Positions 1 to 14,915 of a stretch of DNA of 64,000 bases are shown here, piece by piece. Position 1 is the stretch's first letter; the number at the start of each line of letters is the position of its first letter. The stretch is from positions 355,501 through 419,500 of the forward strand of contig JAWUZG010000330.1 in the NCBI GenBank assembly GCA_036785705.1, written 5' to 3'. A model generated the notes under the pieces. The model searched no databases. It had not been told where the DNA came from and saw nothing but the letters and a program-made list of their open reading frames with translations. Position numbers and translations under genes: made by a program. Source of the stretch: Acanthornis magna. Lineage: Eukaryota; Chordata; Aves; Passeriformes; Acanthizidae.

Positions 1-152
1 CTCTGCACTGGGGTGGTCTCACCTCGAGTGCTGGGGGCAGCTTTGGAAACATGGTGTGGCTCTTGGTGATGGTCCTGTGCAGGGCCAGGACTTGATGATC
101 CTTGTGAGTGCCTTCCAACTCAGCATATTCTATGAATCTCTGACTCTGTGAT
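1..152 (+). mobile_element. CR1 LINE 3' end fragment
   Basis: The sequence matches the familiar avian CR1 3' end: a late ORF2 stretch, then the segment around GTCCTGTGCAGGGCCAGGA, then a degenerate ATTCTATGA-type terminal repeat ending near 150. The same two blocks occur in the CR1 at 25626-27397, where more sequence lies between them, so this copy has an internal deletion at about position 50. Its 5' part lies outside the window. Non-functional. Confidence 0.8.
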
Positions 153-2229
153 CTTTGCTCCTCGCAGAAGTGATAGTGGATTGCCACCTCCCAGCTCCCT
201 GATTTCATTCTTTATCTTAGCATTTTATATTCTCTCACAGGAGTGCTTTTCCTCTTGAAGTCTGGGGCTGCTAACTAGCACTGTCTGAACACTCTTAGCT
301 CGCCCTGCAATGTCACCTGTCTTACTATAGATCTCTACTCTCTGAACCTCCTCACAGCTTGGCAGTTTCCTCAGCAGCCTGAGCAATGGTTACACACTGA
401 ACCAGGCCAAAACCCACCTTCAGTGACCTACTGTTGAAGTTCTAGCATGATGGTTAATGTACTCTATTGATTTTATAGGATTTGGCTTAGCCTTCAGCAT
501 GTACAACTCAGAGATGGACTCTCCCTTTGTTATTTGTTCCACAGACTGATCTTGGACTGATCTTAGAAGGTGTCCCTAAAGGTTGTCGCTATTTTCTGAA
601 GTTAACTCAGTTGTATATATAGAGAAAATTTTTAATACAATTGGTGATAATATTTGGGGTTTTGTAACAGAGTAGCTGACTTGTTTCAGCCTGATTGTCT
701 CCTTTCATCTCCTGTTCAACCAGACTGCTTTGATGTGAGGCTGTGTGTTTGAATGAGACTTGGTAATTGTTTGTCACCAACTCATTTGAATGCTGTAAAT
801 GTTTCTGTCTTGCAAGACCAGACATACACATGCAGAAAATACACAGCAAACAGATACATAACTGATACAAAAAATGTGTTGACAATGACTGATTGCTTTT
901 CCCATCCTTTCTCATCACGTTTTGCACAATATGACCCCTTACACTACGCAACTCATTAGAAACAGCAATTTTTGAGTATTTAAAAGACCTATGCAAGATG
1001 AAAACATCTGCCAGAGTCCCACAGGGAATGTCAACCCTAGGAAACTGAAAAACCCTGAGGTCACATGGCATATGCCTCCTTTAGACCTGGAGTATAAAAG
1101 TGACTCGTTTCTGTTCTGTGTATTACAGTGATTATTGATCTTCAGTATATCCTTCTTTTGCCATTCCATCTGCCAACACTTTGTGTTGAACAGAACTTTC
1201 CTTTCTAGTTGTATGATCTAACCGCATAAGAAAAATCCAAGTTTAGAATCTTGTGTTCAAACCAAATGCGTCAGTGAAACAAAAGGCCATTATGAGCAGA
1301 ATGAAGGTAATCAAAGACTAATGCACTTTCCTACTGGTTCCACTTATTTCCCCCTGCTTCAAAATTCTTGCCTGAGTTTCTTTAGTTTCATTCATATCTA
1401 TAGCTTCATTCATATAATTCATAAAATATTTCTTTTATTTCATTCATATCATAGTAGGCATAGAGTACCTACTAGCCTAGATTCAAGACAAAAAGTGACA
1501 TAAAATGTCATTGAACATCTGATAACAAAGAGTTCAGTAAGGAAGGGTTTGAACTTCTGAATTCATTGTACTGAAGCAAGTACTTATTGCGTCCAAAAGG
1601 TATGACAGTGTATTTCCACGTCATAATGGACTGGCATGAATTCTTTTGAGTGTTATATGATTTTGGCCTGATTTTATTTACTGTCTGGTTTTGACAGTAA
1701 GAGCAGCTGAAAAAAATCGTAAACCTGGAAAACATCTTTGAACCTTGTTTGCTCACTTGAGTGGTGTTGATATCTTGATTTTAAGACCCAGATTTTCATA
1801 TTTCTTCTGGAATCAACAAAATGGAGAAACATCAAAGTTTACAAACTTGAAAACATAGAAACATTACATCAAATTATAGTAATGCTTAGAAAAACAAGAG
1901 CAAAAACTAGTGGATACAATAGGATTCTTTTTTACATTGAACTATATTTACTAAAAGTAGTTTGGGAAGTAATTCAGATTTTATAATAACAAAAAGAAAA
2001 AACCCTAACACTATAGTAGCTTTATCAGTGCTATTCATTTTGTCATTTAATTCCACCATGCTCATCTCATGGCAATATATCCATTAGAAATTTTATTCTG
2101 CTTTTATTCTAACAAACAGAAAAAAAAAGTATTCAAGTAATTTTGCTTCCTATGTCAATATTTTTACTTAACTGTAAATTAATCGGGTACAAGGTTTTAA
2201 GATGCTGATGTCATTATAGTACATAACCC
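153..2229. other. A/T-rich intergenic or intronic DNA, no gene seen
   Basis: Frames of up to about 150 codons occur on both strands (for example 607-1071 minus), but they overlap each other and show no domain, signal or family resemblance. They read as chance frames. No repeat family was recognised. Confidence 0.5.
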
Positions 2230-3521
2230 TTTTTTTTTTTTTGAGTTTTTAAGTTTTATCAGATTTCTTTATTGATTGAATTTCAGAATATGATGTCAGA
2301 TCACGTATAACTTGCAGGGATATTAATCTTAGAAGCTTTATCTACAAGCAATCTACACGACTATCAAGAAGATACATAATTTATCTGCATGACCATACTG
2401 CATTCTCTAGACTTTTCAGATTTGAAAAGCCATAACCATTCAGAAATTATATACACAAAATTCTGTATAAAATCACTATTTGAAAGTCTGTGTAAGAAAC
2501 ATACAGCAAACATACTCTGGAAATACTTCCGCACCTTACTGTGGGAAAAAAAGTAAAAAATAAGATTATTCAAACTCGAACTAAACAGAGGACTTTTACT
2601 GGCATTAGGTTCACCTTATTTACCTCTCTGTAGTATCAGAGTCATAGCAATTGTATATTAGCTCTAAATATAAAACTGAAATACACAAAAAACCATCATT
2701 TTAGAACACAACACACATAACCATCTTTTCTGTTAGAGCTAGACAGAGACAGCCATTCCTAAATATTTGCATTTTGTAAGGGCTTAGATACACTTAAAGA
2801 AGTCCTAAGGACACTTTTGAAAAAAAGGCATCTTATCACTCTGAGATAAAATGGTAACATTTTCTAAAATATTTCTTATAGCTTTATGGTGATAAAAATG
2901 TTCAATTTTTACTGACAATGACAGTGTAAAATGCATATAAACGTAAACAAAACATTTTGTATTGAATTAAAAAATATCCATTTTTATAAGACTGTCCTTT
3001 GCAGATGTTAGTTGTCTACACAAGTTTTGCAACACATTTATTTCGTTCTCAGTTAAATTAGTCTCCCTGCCAATGTCTGCAAACATAGCCAGCAATTCTG
3101 AATATCTAGGGTTAAAATTAATTTTATAAGCATAAAACTAGGTACCAGTCTTACAGTCAAATCTTTTTTCATTATTTCCAAGCATAGAGAAAAACATTAG
3201 AAATTAGTTTCTTCACATATATTCTCAAAATTTGAACTGCAATGTCTGAAACCATAATTTGATTAATACCCTATCCACTCACATACCTCCTCATTTCTCT
3301 TTACTACTCAAAAATCATATGGTATCACATACTACATATATCCACGTTAGGTACATGTTCATATAGCTTGTTTAATTTATTTTCTAATATTATTTTCAGA
3401 CTAGATACAAATTTTTTGTGTCAGGCAAAAAGAAGTGATTAACTTCAACAGAAGCCCAGGGGAAAAGTCTGCTTGTGAATCTCAGCTGCATGTCAGCCAA
3501 GGTGTTTCCAGTATTCTCCTT
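2230..3521 (-). other. Possible 3'-terminal exon with 3' UTR, or a retroposed copy
   Basis: On the minus strand a good splice acceptor (pyrimidine run then TTACAG) ends at 3522. It is followed by 41 open codons (3521-3399) and a TGA at 3398-3396. The strand then continues without recognisable repeats to an AATAAA at 2273-2268, and 25 nt further on to a 13-A run (2242-2230). That order is what a last exon plus 3' UTR looks like. A genomic A run just after the polyadenylation signal also fits an integrated retrocopy or a LINE-mobilised transcript. The 41-residue peptide matches nothing I recognise, and the arrangement could be chance in A/T-rich DNA. Confidence 0.2.
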
Positions 3522-3530
3522 CTGTAAGAA

Positions 3531-4632
3531 AAAACCATGCATTTGAGTTTCCACCTCTAGCCCATTGTTTATTTGGAAACTGCAGGAGCAAAGATCTTCC
3601 CACAGTGAAGCAAGTCAAAGTATTTATTGCTAGGGTCCTATAAACTGTGTCCTATATAACTGCAACTATGAACCTGCAGAGACCCTTGTTAGAGTTTAAT
3701 GGACTGGGAAGGTCAGCACAGCTTTTGAAGTGAAAATGAAAATCTAGGAGTCTAGGAGTTTAATAAACACAATGACATTTCTGCATGCCCCCAAAAATTC
3801 CTGAGAACATCTGGAGCTGGTTTGATCTTCTTGGAACATTGATTTTTCTTCTTTCTCTCACAAGTACTTTTCTTTCTGAGGGCAAGCTTGTTTGTCTGCA
3901 TATGGAGAGAATGGGTTCTTGTTCAGAGAGAAAAGTTGGAGGCTTTTTCTTGAGAATTGATCTCAAACCTAGTCTCAGTATCTTCCTCAGGAGAAAAATC
4001 TAATTCCACCTCTCAGCTCTCTGTATTCCTCATGGGAAAGAGAAAGGCAATAACCAGTCTAATTATACAAAGTTTAGGGCGAATATTTTCAGCATGACTT
4101 TACAAGGAGACTTAGGTTACTGCTACAAATTTGGTTTGCCTTAAAGTGGCTGTACTTTCCTTAATCAAGTATTTGCAAATAATATCCAATTACAATGTTC
4201 ATATCTATTTACAAAGCCTAAGATTGCCAGCTGTGTTATACATCCAGAAAAACAGGCAGATTTATTTACAGAATAATTTTATAAAATAGGAAGAAACAGG
4301 GAAAAAAGAATCTTCTTGCCTTCTATAGAAACTTTGATTCCTCAGAATGGCTGCTGTGTTTATATCTCATTACCCAATTCATTCAGAATATTAGCGCTGG
4401 AGGGCTAATGAAGCCTTCTCTCAGTCTTACAATACATACTAAAGCAGCCAACAAATCTTTACTGTTATGAAATCTATGAATTCTTTAAGTTCAACTTTCA
4501 TGGTGCAATCAGGAGTACAACCGCTACTTACAAACCCACAGAGAATAAGTTTTTAAGGTATTTGGGGCTCTCCAAATATTACTCGTTTTGGGTGAAAAGA
4601 AAATAAAAACCTGTTTTTCTGTGTCACATTAG
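3531..4632. other. Unassigned A/T-rich DNA
   Basis: No gene or recognisable repeat was seen. The two overlapping frames near 3760-4003, one on each strand, are short and mirror each other, so neither is supported. Confidence 0.5.
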
Positions 4633-6090
4633 AGGAATCATAGAATATGGAATATTGGAAGGGGATCTCAGGGATCTCCTTGAAGAGTTTGACTGATACT
4701 GACAGAATTGACTGACACTGAACTTGTGCACCAAGACCTTTCCACAGTCAGGTAGATCCCAGTCTGTCCTGCACTCCTGGGTTATATTTTTCCAGGTGCA
4801 ATCCCTCAGACTTGTCCTTGTTGAACTTCCTAAGGTTCTAACCAGCCCACTCTTTCAGCCCATCCAGGTCTTCCTGCAGGGTGGCTCTCCCTGCCGAGGT
4901 GCCCATTTTACCGCTCAGTTTAGTATCGTTGGCAAACCTCATCAGGTTACATTTGATCCCATTTTCCAGGCATTTATGAAAACATTAGACATCACTGAGC
5001 CCAGTGCTGGTCCCTGTGGACACCACTTGTGCCAGGCTGGGAAAGGAGCTGTTCACCACCACTCCTGGGGTGAGACTGGTCAGCCAGTCCCACATCCACC
5101 ACACAGACCACTGATCTAAATTGTAACACAACACTTTCCCTAAGAAGAGGTGGTGGAAGACCCTGTGGAAAGCCTTGAAGAAATCCAGGTAGACAGTGTC
5201 CACTGCTTGCTGCACGTCAACAAAGTAGGTCACGTTGTTGTAGAATGCGATTGTTTGTAAAACACAATTTACATCTGGTAAATCCATGCTGGCTTTTCCC
5301 AATCATGTGCTTCATCTGACTCGTGATGTCCTCCAGGACGATTTGTTCCATAACTTTCCTAGTCACTGAAGTAAAACTGCTGGGCTTATAATTTCCTGAA
5401 TTCTCCTTTAAGCCCTTCTTGTTAGATGGGGGTGACAGCCTTGTTCCAGGCTTCTGGGAAGATCACCATGACTTCTCAAAGGCTGTGGAGAGCAGCTTCA
5501 CAATGATATCAACCCTAACACTCTCAGGCAAATATTGTCACATTGATCTTTGTGGGGGTTAAGCTCCTGTAAAAGTTCACGCACCAAATCTTCCCTCACT
5601 AACTATTGGCCTGTGTTTGCATCAACTTGGATTGTTGTTCCCAAAGCCTGGACTCAAACAGCATTGGTAAAAATGGAGGTGAAGGAAGGAAGCATAGAGA
5701 ACCTCTGTCTTTTCAGCATTATTGGTGATGAATTCCCTTCTGTTTAACAGTGGGCCACTATTTTCCTCCTCTCTATGCTTGGTCTTTACAAAGAACCATT
5801 TCTTGTGCATTTTGACATCTTTGGCTGATTTTAAAGCCTGAGACTTTGCTTTTCTAACTGCATCTTTGCAATCCCTGGCTGTGAACTTGTAGTTCTCAAC
5901 AGGTATTTGTCCACTTTGTCGTCTCTGGTATGCCTCTATTCTGGTTTCAAACAGACTCAGAAACTTGCAGACTTCTTGTGAGTTGTCACACCAAATTTCA
6001 GTTATTCCTACAAATTCCCGACTTTCTAACTGCACGTGGAGCCCCAGCTCCTCCTGTTTTTCCCCCAAACTGTGTGCATTTGTACACGTG
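4633..6090 (-). mobile_element. CR1 LINE, antisense, 5'-truncated, degenerate
   Basis: Read on the minus strand, this is the second half of CR1 ORF2. Frame pieces at about 6068-5622 correspond to the endonuclease-to-RT linker (a segment with GITEIW and DNS, then a basic region ending in a KTEVLYASF-like stretch). Pieces at about 5302-4985 correspond to the RT palm (a VYLDFFKAF stretch, the CR1 version of the first catalytic Asp block). The 3' end lies near 4633, where AATCATAGAAT is the reverse complement of the CR1 terminal repeat. The reading frame is broken by several stops and shifts, and the 5' part of ORF2 and all of ORF1 are missing. It is an old dead copy. Confidence 0.85.
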
Positions 6091-9000
6091 CACTTGAGAT
6101 GGTTGGCCTAGTCACATCTAGTAGATTAGAAGCAAAAATATGTCAAGAAAATCAGATACAGGAAGAATTCTCATGATCAGATAGGTGTCTGTGACACTTC
6201 ACAGGGCATTCAAGGGCCTGTAAGCAGAGACCAGTGGTAGCTGCTAGGAACATTTTCCAGCTGGAGGTGTTGGTATCATAGATATAGATATATGGCTTCT
6301 GACACTGAATCAGGAAATCCATTGTTTTACACATCCTCAGCTGTTTTAATCAGGGAGAAATTATGTTTTTGCTTTCAGAACCTTTTGTGTATACTTCAAG
6401 TTAAAAAGTCATAGAGAATTAAGAGGTATTTGTGGTTTTTAATATGGGTTACATCTGAGGCAAACTGAAAAGGCACAGGCAGAATTTATTAGTGCAGTAA
6501 TGCTGTAACTGCAATGGAGATCTTCTTGAGATGCCTTATTTTAAGTGCTTTTTCCATAGCAGTAACTAAAGTAGTGCATAAAAATATAATAACTATGCAG
6601 TAGTTGTGCAATTCAGGAAGTAAACTGCAAAATATTCATCATCTTAGTTAATGCATATGCTCCTGACTATTTCCCTGGCAGCACTTAGTAACTCAAAGTG
6701 ATTAAATTAAATTGTTTTTATATCTTTGTAATAAAGATAGAGTATACAGCCCTGTTCTCTCAGTATAGGTTGGGATTTTATTACTTAGCTTGATTCTTGC
6801 TTATAATTGGCCTTTTTGGTTCTCAATGAGCTGTGAATAAAATCTGAGATGTTTCAGATTATGTTAAGGAGGATGCACTTACAAGTGATATGCATTCAAT
6901 TTTATGAGGAAATGATGAAGATTATGATTTCACTGTATTTGAAGTGCAAAATAAAAAGCCTTACATGGATAATCAGGATTCCTCTGTGTTCTATGTTAAT
7001 GAGTATTGGCAGCTTCCAGCTTTATTATTACAATTCTTCAGACTATATTTTTTTTTCTTTTTTTTTTTCTTAAGATAGACTTCTGGGATATTAACTAAGC
7101 GTCTCATACAGATGGCTAGATCTAAAACATCTATCTCAAGAGTAAAACATGTAAGCTCAAGAGTTTTATTTTATCATGTGGACATGTAGGAATGGGCAAG
7201 AAGAAGGAAGAGATAGAGGGACAAAAGTTTTTCGTCTCATTACAAATTCATATTCATGTTAATGTCTGTATTCAAATCACAGTGCATTTTAATATGCAAG
7301 TTAAAATACAGAATTTTGATCTTATATATTTGCAATGTAATTTTTCTATTTTCTCCCCGAGAAAGCTTAATTTTAAAAGAGTGGTTTGTATTTTCACCTG
7401 CTTAATGATACTCTCTTGTGTTGTACGTTGCCTTTTCTTGATATGTGTGGTGGCTTCATTAAACTCGGTTCTGATAAAATGGAATAAAGTTAAACCTCCA
7501 CCCAGAAGACTTCACAGAATAACAGGTAAGATGAGGAAACAGACTGGCATTGGAGTTCCAGGCAACAATAAGATTTTTAACACAGTCTAGCTGATGAATA
7601 ATTCATAACACCATTTACTTTCACAAGTAGGCTTTCCTTGGGCAATGCCAACAGGATTATTTACATAAGCATGACTTGTTTATATAAATAAGGCTTATAT
7701 GATTGGACTCATACACTGTGTAATAATGCAAAAACATATTAAGTTATGTGTCCATAAAATTCCCCTTCACCTCTGGAGACCAAGAACTGGATGATATCAC
7801 TATACATAGCAATACTGCATGTTGTTCAGGTTTCTTTTATCTTTGCTGGTCATTTATCTGTATCTGAAAATCACCACATAACATATAAATTGGCACAATT
7901 CCCTCTCTGCACACACAGGACATTTTAATAACAGCTGGTGTTACCTTGGCAAACTTGTGTGGAAAAGCTTCTACAAGCACTAAAGGTCAGTGAGTTTGAA
8001 AAAATATATATTTATATCCCCCAAACCGCCTTTTAAGAAAGACTATTCACACAGTGCAAGTCAAAAGTGGACTCATATGACACAGGTAATGAAGTGTACC
8101 CTTCCCTCTTTCACTGATGTAAATTAGAAAAGGCTTGGTTTAATATAGTTTCTTTCTCTCCTCCTGGAAATTTAATTCCAAAAAGAAGCAATCTAGGTCA
8201 GCCTCCTACTGGTGTACCAATTAACAGGACCTGTCCATTATATTTATTATCCCTCTGCAAGGTGTCAGACTTCAACTTTAGAACTTGCAAAAACAGTATG
8301 ACCTCAATTTACAGAAAATTGTGGAGTGCGAATGTTCTTTATTTTTCCAGTAACTTGCTCCTCACTTTCCTTGAAATTGTATTAAAGTATTGTTGAATTT
8401 TAAATGCCCATGTTTTGCCATTTCTAGTGCATTTTGATACATTTTTGCATTTTCAGTGACCTCAAGGCAGATTAATGTTCCAATAATTTCAAGAGGTCTC
8501 TTTAGTTAAGAAACATTCATATGGAGCATTACAAAAAAATCTGATCTACCTGTGTTTTCTTTTCTTTTTCCCTCACTCTAATTGATAGAAATCACAGCAC
8601 TGAATTATGCTCTTCTTCCTCATACCTTCTTTAATAGGAAATAAGAACCCTTTGATCACTGTGATACTCAAAGTAGTAAATGGAAATGCCTTCACAAAGT
8701 ATACTTCAAGGATTTGTTTTGAAAGAAGAAAAAATTAATTTGTAATCTTGATGTTAATGGGGGTAATATGAATGTCTCTATTGAAAAATAAACTACGTAG
8801 AGCTCAAAACACACCTGATGGGCTGAGTTTCCATAGTAGGCAGATAAGCTTCAGTGTCAGTTTTTCATAAAGCATAGTGAAAAGGAGGGGGAATAATCTT
8901 AAACACGCATATTAATTATGAGCGTTCATGCAAGTTGGCATCTTTAATGCGTACAATTCTAGAGGGCCTTAGACATGTAAAAGAAATATGAAAACAGTGC

Positions 9001-12000
9001 CCTGGATTAGGTCTTTAACCTCTACTCTTTTCTCTTATAAGTAGGCATGTTATCTTCTTTGAAAGGGCTGATTGAAGGATAAATTCATACAGCTCTGGGA
9101 ATTATCTATTTTTAACATTCAAGGGTCCCCAAGAAAAGGTTTTTTATGAACATTGAAGAAAATACTAGGCATTAAGAAAAATGGTTAAAAATTATTTCAA
9201 GAAAATTCTAGAATATACTTACAGTAACACTGAAGAGTTACTTAGAGTTTCATAATTTTGTGAAGAAAAAAACCTCAGATTTTTTCAAAAGAAAATAGCA
9301 ATATTTATCTTGTAATGATCATTCCAGGAAAGGTTTGATTGTTCTGAGAGGTACCAGAACTTTTTTAACAAAGTAGAAGAGTAGTTTGGATGTACACAAA
9401 AAACATTTTAAAAAAAAGTCTGTCACCTGCTTATCACAGACATAAAAGGCCTGTGCACATGCACCGGCCTCAACTGAAAGGTGGCACAGTTCTCTAGGTC
9501 GTCCATCCAAAAGAGTTTTGTGTCACTATTATGCAATGAAGAACTTGCCTGTACCATTCATTGTAACTCTGAGAGTGACCAAAACAAAAAACAGAGGGTC
9601 AGATAAACAGGAGAAAAAAAAATATAAAAACGCATAAATACTAATAATGGAGCCAAGAAATATATCAATACTAATATTAAACCACCCAAAAGGCTGAATC
9701 ATCTGTACCACAATGCAACTTTCACACAGCAAAAATCACTGCAGTATTACCACTTAGAGCAATTCAGCCTTTTTCAACATTGCTGCAGGAGCCAGGAGCC
9801 CATCAGCACACACTAGGACAGTGTCAGGCCTTCCATTTCTTCTGCTTTACTATCAGCAGGGAGTTCATTTACCTTTACAATATGAACTTGGCAATATGTT
9901 CTAGGACGTACTGGGAATTCCAGTGTACTCGTTACCTGTGATTGCAGCTGGCAACCCCGGCTTTGCTTCCCTTGCCTTCACACCATTACTAAGCTACATT
10001 ATTTACATACATTTTAAGTAAAGAATTAATTCACTAGGTAAACCATAGTGGGATATTTAGCTAGGTTTTCCCTGGTGACATAGAAGGACCTGGGAGGAAA
10101 TGAGAGAGACAAAAGCTGTATTTCTCCCTGAGATTCTAAAAAGTTGGGGTGTTTTCTATATTTTTCGAAGCACTACCAAGTTTCCACCTCTCCTCAAGGA
10201 ACCAAACTGAACTAGAAATTCCTTTCTTTTTGCCTCCCCAGAGCCCTTTTCAAGGTGTAAATAAAGCTGTTTAAACAGGAGGTGTGTTTTCTGACATTGG
10301 ATATTGCAGAAGTGTGGGTGCAAACACTGTGTGTGCAAATGCATACTCTGACTTCCAAGATTATTTTTGTTAAAGTTCAGAGTTGATCTCCAATTATGTC
10401 CCATTTCTTCCCGGCCATTTGAAGATTTTTCCTCAGTGTATTTGAAAAACACATTAATTGTAAGGGTTGTTTCCATCAATTAATTTAATTTAGGATTTCC
10501 TAGTCTGATGGGTCATGCCTAGTTACTTCTGTCCAATACTATTACATGACATGGCTGATGATATCTCATCAGCCCAACAAAGTTGAAAAAGAAATGTGTT
10601 GCTGAGCGCTGCAGTCAACAGTTTGGAACCAGCAAATCCCTCTTCAACTTCTATCCGTTCAGAGGAGCTAAACACCAGCGAGGGTGTTTTAAGTAGCAGG
10701 CAGGAGTTTTTTTCTAGGAGCATTGAGTAGCAGGAACTGTCATGTATGACAGGTTTAAATTAACTCTGGATAGACTGTAAGGAGAAAATTTATTCAGGCA
10801 AAGTAAAACTCACTGAAAATATTTACGTGCTGTTTGATTCATAGTAGTCATCTGTCACTTAGCAAGTTGCGAAATGTACCATTGGCGGAATATGTTGTTA
10901 AGGTTTTATTATTTTGCTTTAGTGTTGTATATATGACTAGCTAAAAATTACATATAGTTGAAACTACTTTTCAAAGGATTTTTGCTAAATTTAATTTCCA
11001 CCCAAAAGTGTCTGTTTTTTTCAAAGGCAAAGGGAAAAAAAATAGTCAGTGAAAAGCTGACAACAGGAAATATTTCAGCCAAGAGGTAAAAACATTTTGG
11101 AAAAAAATCTTCCCATGTCTACCCAACTATACTCAGCCTTTGATGGCAAGTGAACATTTTCCCCAGAAATTACTGATTACAGTTTTTGGTTTTGTTTTAA
11201 TTTTATTACTGCATGTCCCAGGGTGCAAAACTTCCAATGAGTTGGAAAAGTAATACCAAATTCATCTTCCAACAAGAACTAGCTAGGTGTCACCTACTGT
11301 CTGGAGAACATAGACAGAATCTAATGGCCATTACAGGATAAGTCAAATCCTTCATTCTCAGATTAGGCAGCCAAATGCACTGAGATCTGCAAGAACTGAG
11401 AAACAGTTCTGCAAGCACTAGAGGCTCTCTGACTGCCAATAATTCAGAGACAGTAGTTTTGCCATGTATGTTAAAGGCATTTCACAGTATCTACACAAGC
11501 TCGTAAAAGAATTTAACAATTATAAATTTACTGAAAACTGTTGAGAAACTTTAAAGAAAGAAATAAATTACTATAAATTCAAGGTGTAACAAGCAAAAGT
11601 TGACAAATAATACTTTTTGGTAGACAAAAAGCAGGCAGACAATTAAGAATAACTGAAGGTCTTGTTTAGAATATCTAATACCTAATTTTCCACTGTTTAT
11701 TACCTCATATTGACAGAGGAAAAAAAATGTTGAAAGAGAAAGACAGAGAATGGTGACATTGACCAGAGCGAAGCACTTTTTTGTTGTCATTTTTTAATCT
11801 TAGATTGGAGAATAAACACAGAAAATTCCATGACAAAAATTAAAAGTAAGTTACTTGGTACCTTTTGACAACAGGATGAACACAGCACTTAAAATAATGC
11901 TATTTTCCTTAAATATACATAGGTATCAGGTGGTAGAAGAGATGGGCCTCAAAGAAGGTCATCATCAGTTATTGCACTTCTTTCAGACCAAAGGTGAGGA

Positions 12001-14915
12001 AAGGCACTGAAGTCTATGCCAGCACTGGAGTATCTGGAGCTGTTGGAATGTATCAACTTTTCAGCAGGTGAAAGTCTATGGCACTGCCTAGGATACCAAA
12101 CTGTCTTAATGTGGCACCTGGAAAGCAGTGCACTTCACATTACCAGAAAAAATATTCCTTATGTCTTTAAGTGAAATGCAATACAAGGCCACATTGTACT
12201 GATGATGCAAAAGAGCTCTAAGAATTCAGATACAGTGTGTGTTTTGTACTCTCTAACAAGACAAACAACACATGAAGAACCCACACAGCACAGAAGAGTG
12301 TAATTTTTTTCTAGTCTTATTATAGAAGATAAAAGCATAGTGTATGTGCATCCTAGTTAAACATATGACTACCACTTGACATCTACCTTCTATTTGGCAA
12401 TGACATAAAATTACATTGATTTAATATATTTTATCTGATAATTATTGGGTAGTAAACAGAATTCCCCAGTACAACTATGCAACTGCGCCATGCAAAATAA
12501 AACCACTGCAATAACTCATAGTGGGGTTTTCCTTTTTTTTTTTTTTTTTAATGGTTGTTAGTGTCAAAATTATTATTTTAAAAAGAATGGAGGTCATACC
12601 AGCTTAAGTGAATCTAACAAGACCTAGCAAATAGACTACAGGACAGGTATCCTAGTTGTGGCTCTGCTCCTGACCTGCCAAAGGAGGAGGCAGGTGTCTT
12701 TCAGTTTATACAGCTGATAAATTAAACAGTGGTGTTGAACCATTTGCAAAAGATGTGAACAGCTGCTGATGAAGGAAAGATGCATAAAAGCTAGGTATTA
12801 TTACTTTTACCTCAACACGTAATTTTTGTTTCATATCCTTTGCATCCATGTCATTTTAACTCTAGAACAAGTACTATAATTTTATGTTTGGAAGCTTTGT
12901 TATGTGTGCATGTATTCTGAAGGCTTTATGATACTCATTCACAGCCTACTCTGCTTCTTCCCCTATTGTATAGTGTACATAAGCTCGAAGGAACCAGGCA
13001 GCAGTTTGACCTTATGGCATAAAGTACATCAGCACAGACTTTTCATTGAACTTGTCTTATCTAATAGACCCTCGAGTGCCAAAATTATGTTACTCAAGAT
13101 TACAGGAAGGCTTTGCACTGAACACATCTAAGTAGCAAGACAGAGCAGAACTGCTCCCTGAAATAAAAGATGGAAACACAGAACTGAGAATGCAATTCAC
13201 TTCCATTTGTTCAAGGTGAAAAGCAGCAATGAATACAAGATAAAGTTTCCATCAAGAAATTATACTTCCTGAAATACTTCCACCATCCATCCAGGTCTCA
13301 AGATGATGAAGAAAATCTAGACAATTCATAATGGAATCAGTTACCTGAGAGCTTCCTTTAATCCTCTTTTTTACTCTTCACAACACTTATTTGATGAATA
13401 TGTACAGAATGCTTGTTATTCTCATTTATAGCTGAATAAGAGCTGAAGATAATGCATAATCCGAAGGAAACTTTCCTTCCTCTTCATTTGTCCCACAATT
13501 TTATTGCATCAGAAGTTAGACAGCATACTTTTATTTCTAGAAGAATTTAACATACTTTTGGGTACTATTAAGTAAGGTAAACTGAAACTGTCAAGGGATT
13601 TTTTCATAGACGCGAACATAATCCTCAGAAATCCCATCCTGACAACCACTTTTGGAAAAAATATCCAGCTTCAAGTCAATAAGAATGAATATTACGTTGC
13701 AGTGGCATGCTGTGACTTTGTGTTAGAATAAAACATAAGAAAATCACTAGTACAGTTCACATTGAGATAAACTATTAAAGCAATTTTCTTAAGGACCAAG
13801 GACCAGCATTTCCACTACTTCAAATAAAGCAGCTGACACTGATATGTGCTCTATCTGCTGAAACTTGTCACTTGCATTAAGTAAATAAGTTGAAGGCAAA
13901 ATAATTGTGTCCTGTTCAACCTTTATGCTTAAAGAACTGTAACAGAAATCACAAAGTTATATAAAGCAAGTGCAAGGTGTTGCCTATGAGAATACTTGTC
14001 TAATCAGCTTAAGTGACGCTATATTCATAGTGTACAGCATCTGTGGCAATAGTAGATATTGCTCTATGTTCTTCCTGTTCATCTTTACCACTATGGCATA
14101 TTTTGGTTTTATTAATTATGAAGTGAGGAGCAGTTTCTTTTTAGATTAGCAGTCATTTCACTCCTGACTACCTCAGTGACCTTTTATATATGAATTTAAT
14201 ATATTTGTGGCAATCTGTGGGGCTATAAGTGTCACATCCTTTAGATGTAATGGTTTAGACTTAAGTAGTTCATGGCAGATAGTGCATATCTCATTTTGTT
14301 GACAGTTAAAGCATAATCACCACCACAGCAATGCTGCTTTTGTCGACAAATGCAACTTTCCAAAGTTTAATTTTGCACCAGTTTAGAGCATATATAATTG
14401 GCCTCAATTTCTATATAATACAATTTACACTAGAGATTATTGCCGGGATTCAAGTCTGTCCTCAAAGTAAAACAAATCATAAATTAGGCCAGGAAGTTCA
14501 GTTGTATCTAGGAGTTATTCCTCTCTATTTCACGTGCATGCAATAACTGAAGACATTACAGAGATGGTGCTTGTGTTTCAGTTCCATTTGCTCATGCTAC
14601 GAGTTTGCTGAAGAGATGTCACATAAGAAGAGAACAATCATTTATTTTATGTTAGTGATTTCACATATTTGCTAATGTTGTTGTCTGTCAAATGCATGGC
14701 AACAAGGAATTCCTGTGGATCCCAGGAAGTCACTGTCTGGAAGACATTAAATCAGGAGTCATTGAGATAAGCCATTAGAAATAAAAGGTGAATGACAAAA
14801 TAATATGGTGATATTGGCCTGACAAGGAAACAGAATCAAACAATGTAAAGGAATTAGCAGCTGAGCTGGAGAAATTATTCATATAATAAATTACTGAATG
14901 AAATAAAGCCTTATT
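6091..14915. other. Long unassigned A/T-rich stretch
   Basis: No exon, RNA gene or known repeat was recognised on either strand. A 17-T run lies at 12533-12549. The longest frame (7192-7590, 132 codons) has no domain-like pattern and a composition expected of random A/T-rich sequence. Ancient repeats or conserved non-coding elements could be present but cannot be seen without alignment. Confidence 0.45.

Noticed and set aside
7192..7590. 132-codon plus frame as a host gene
   Set aside because: No domain, no splice context, A/T-driven composition, and no similarity that I recognise.
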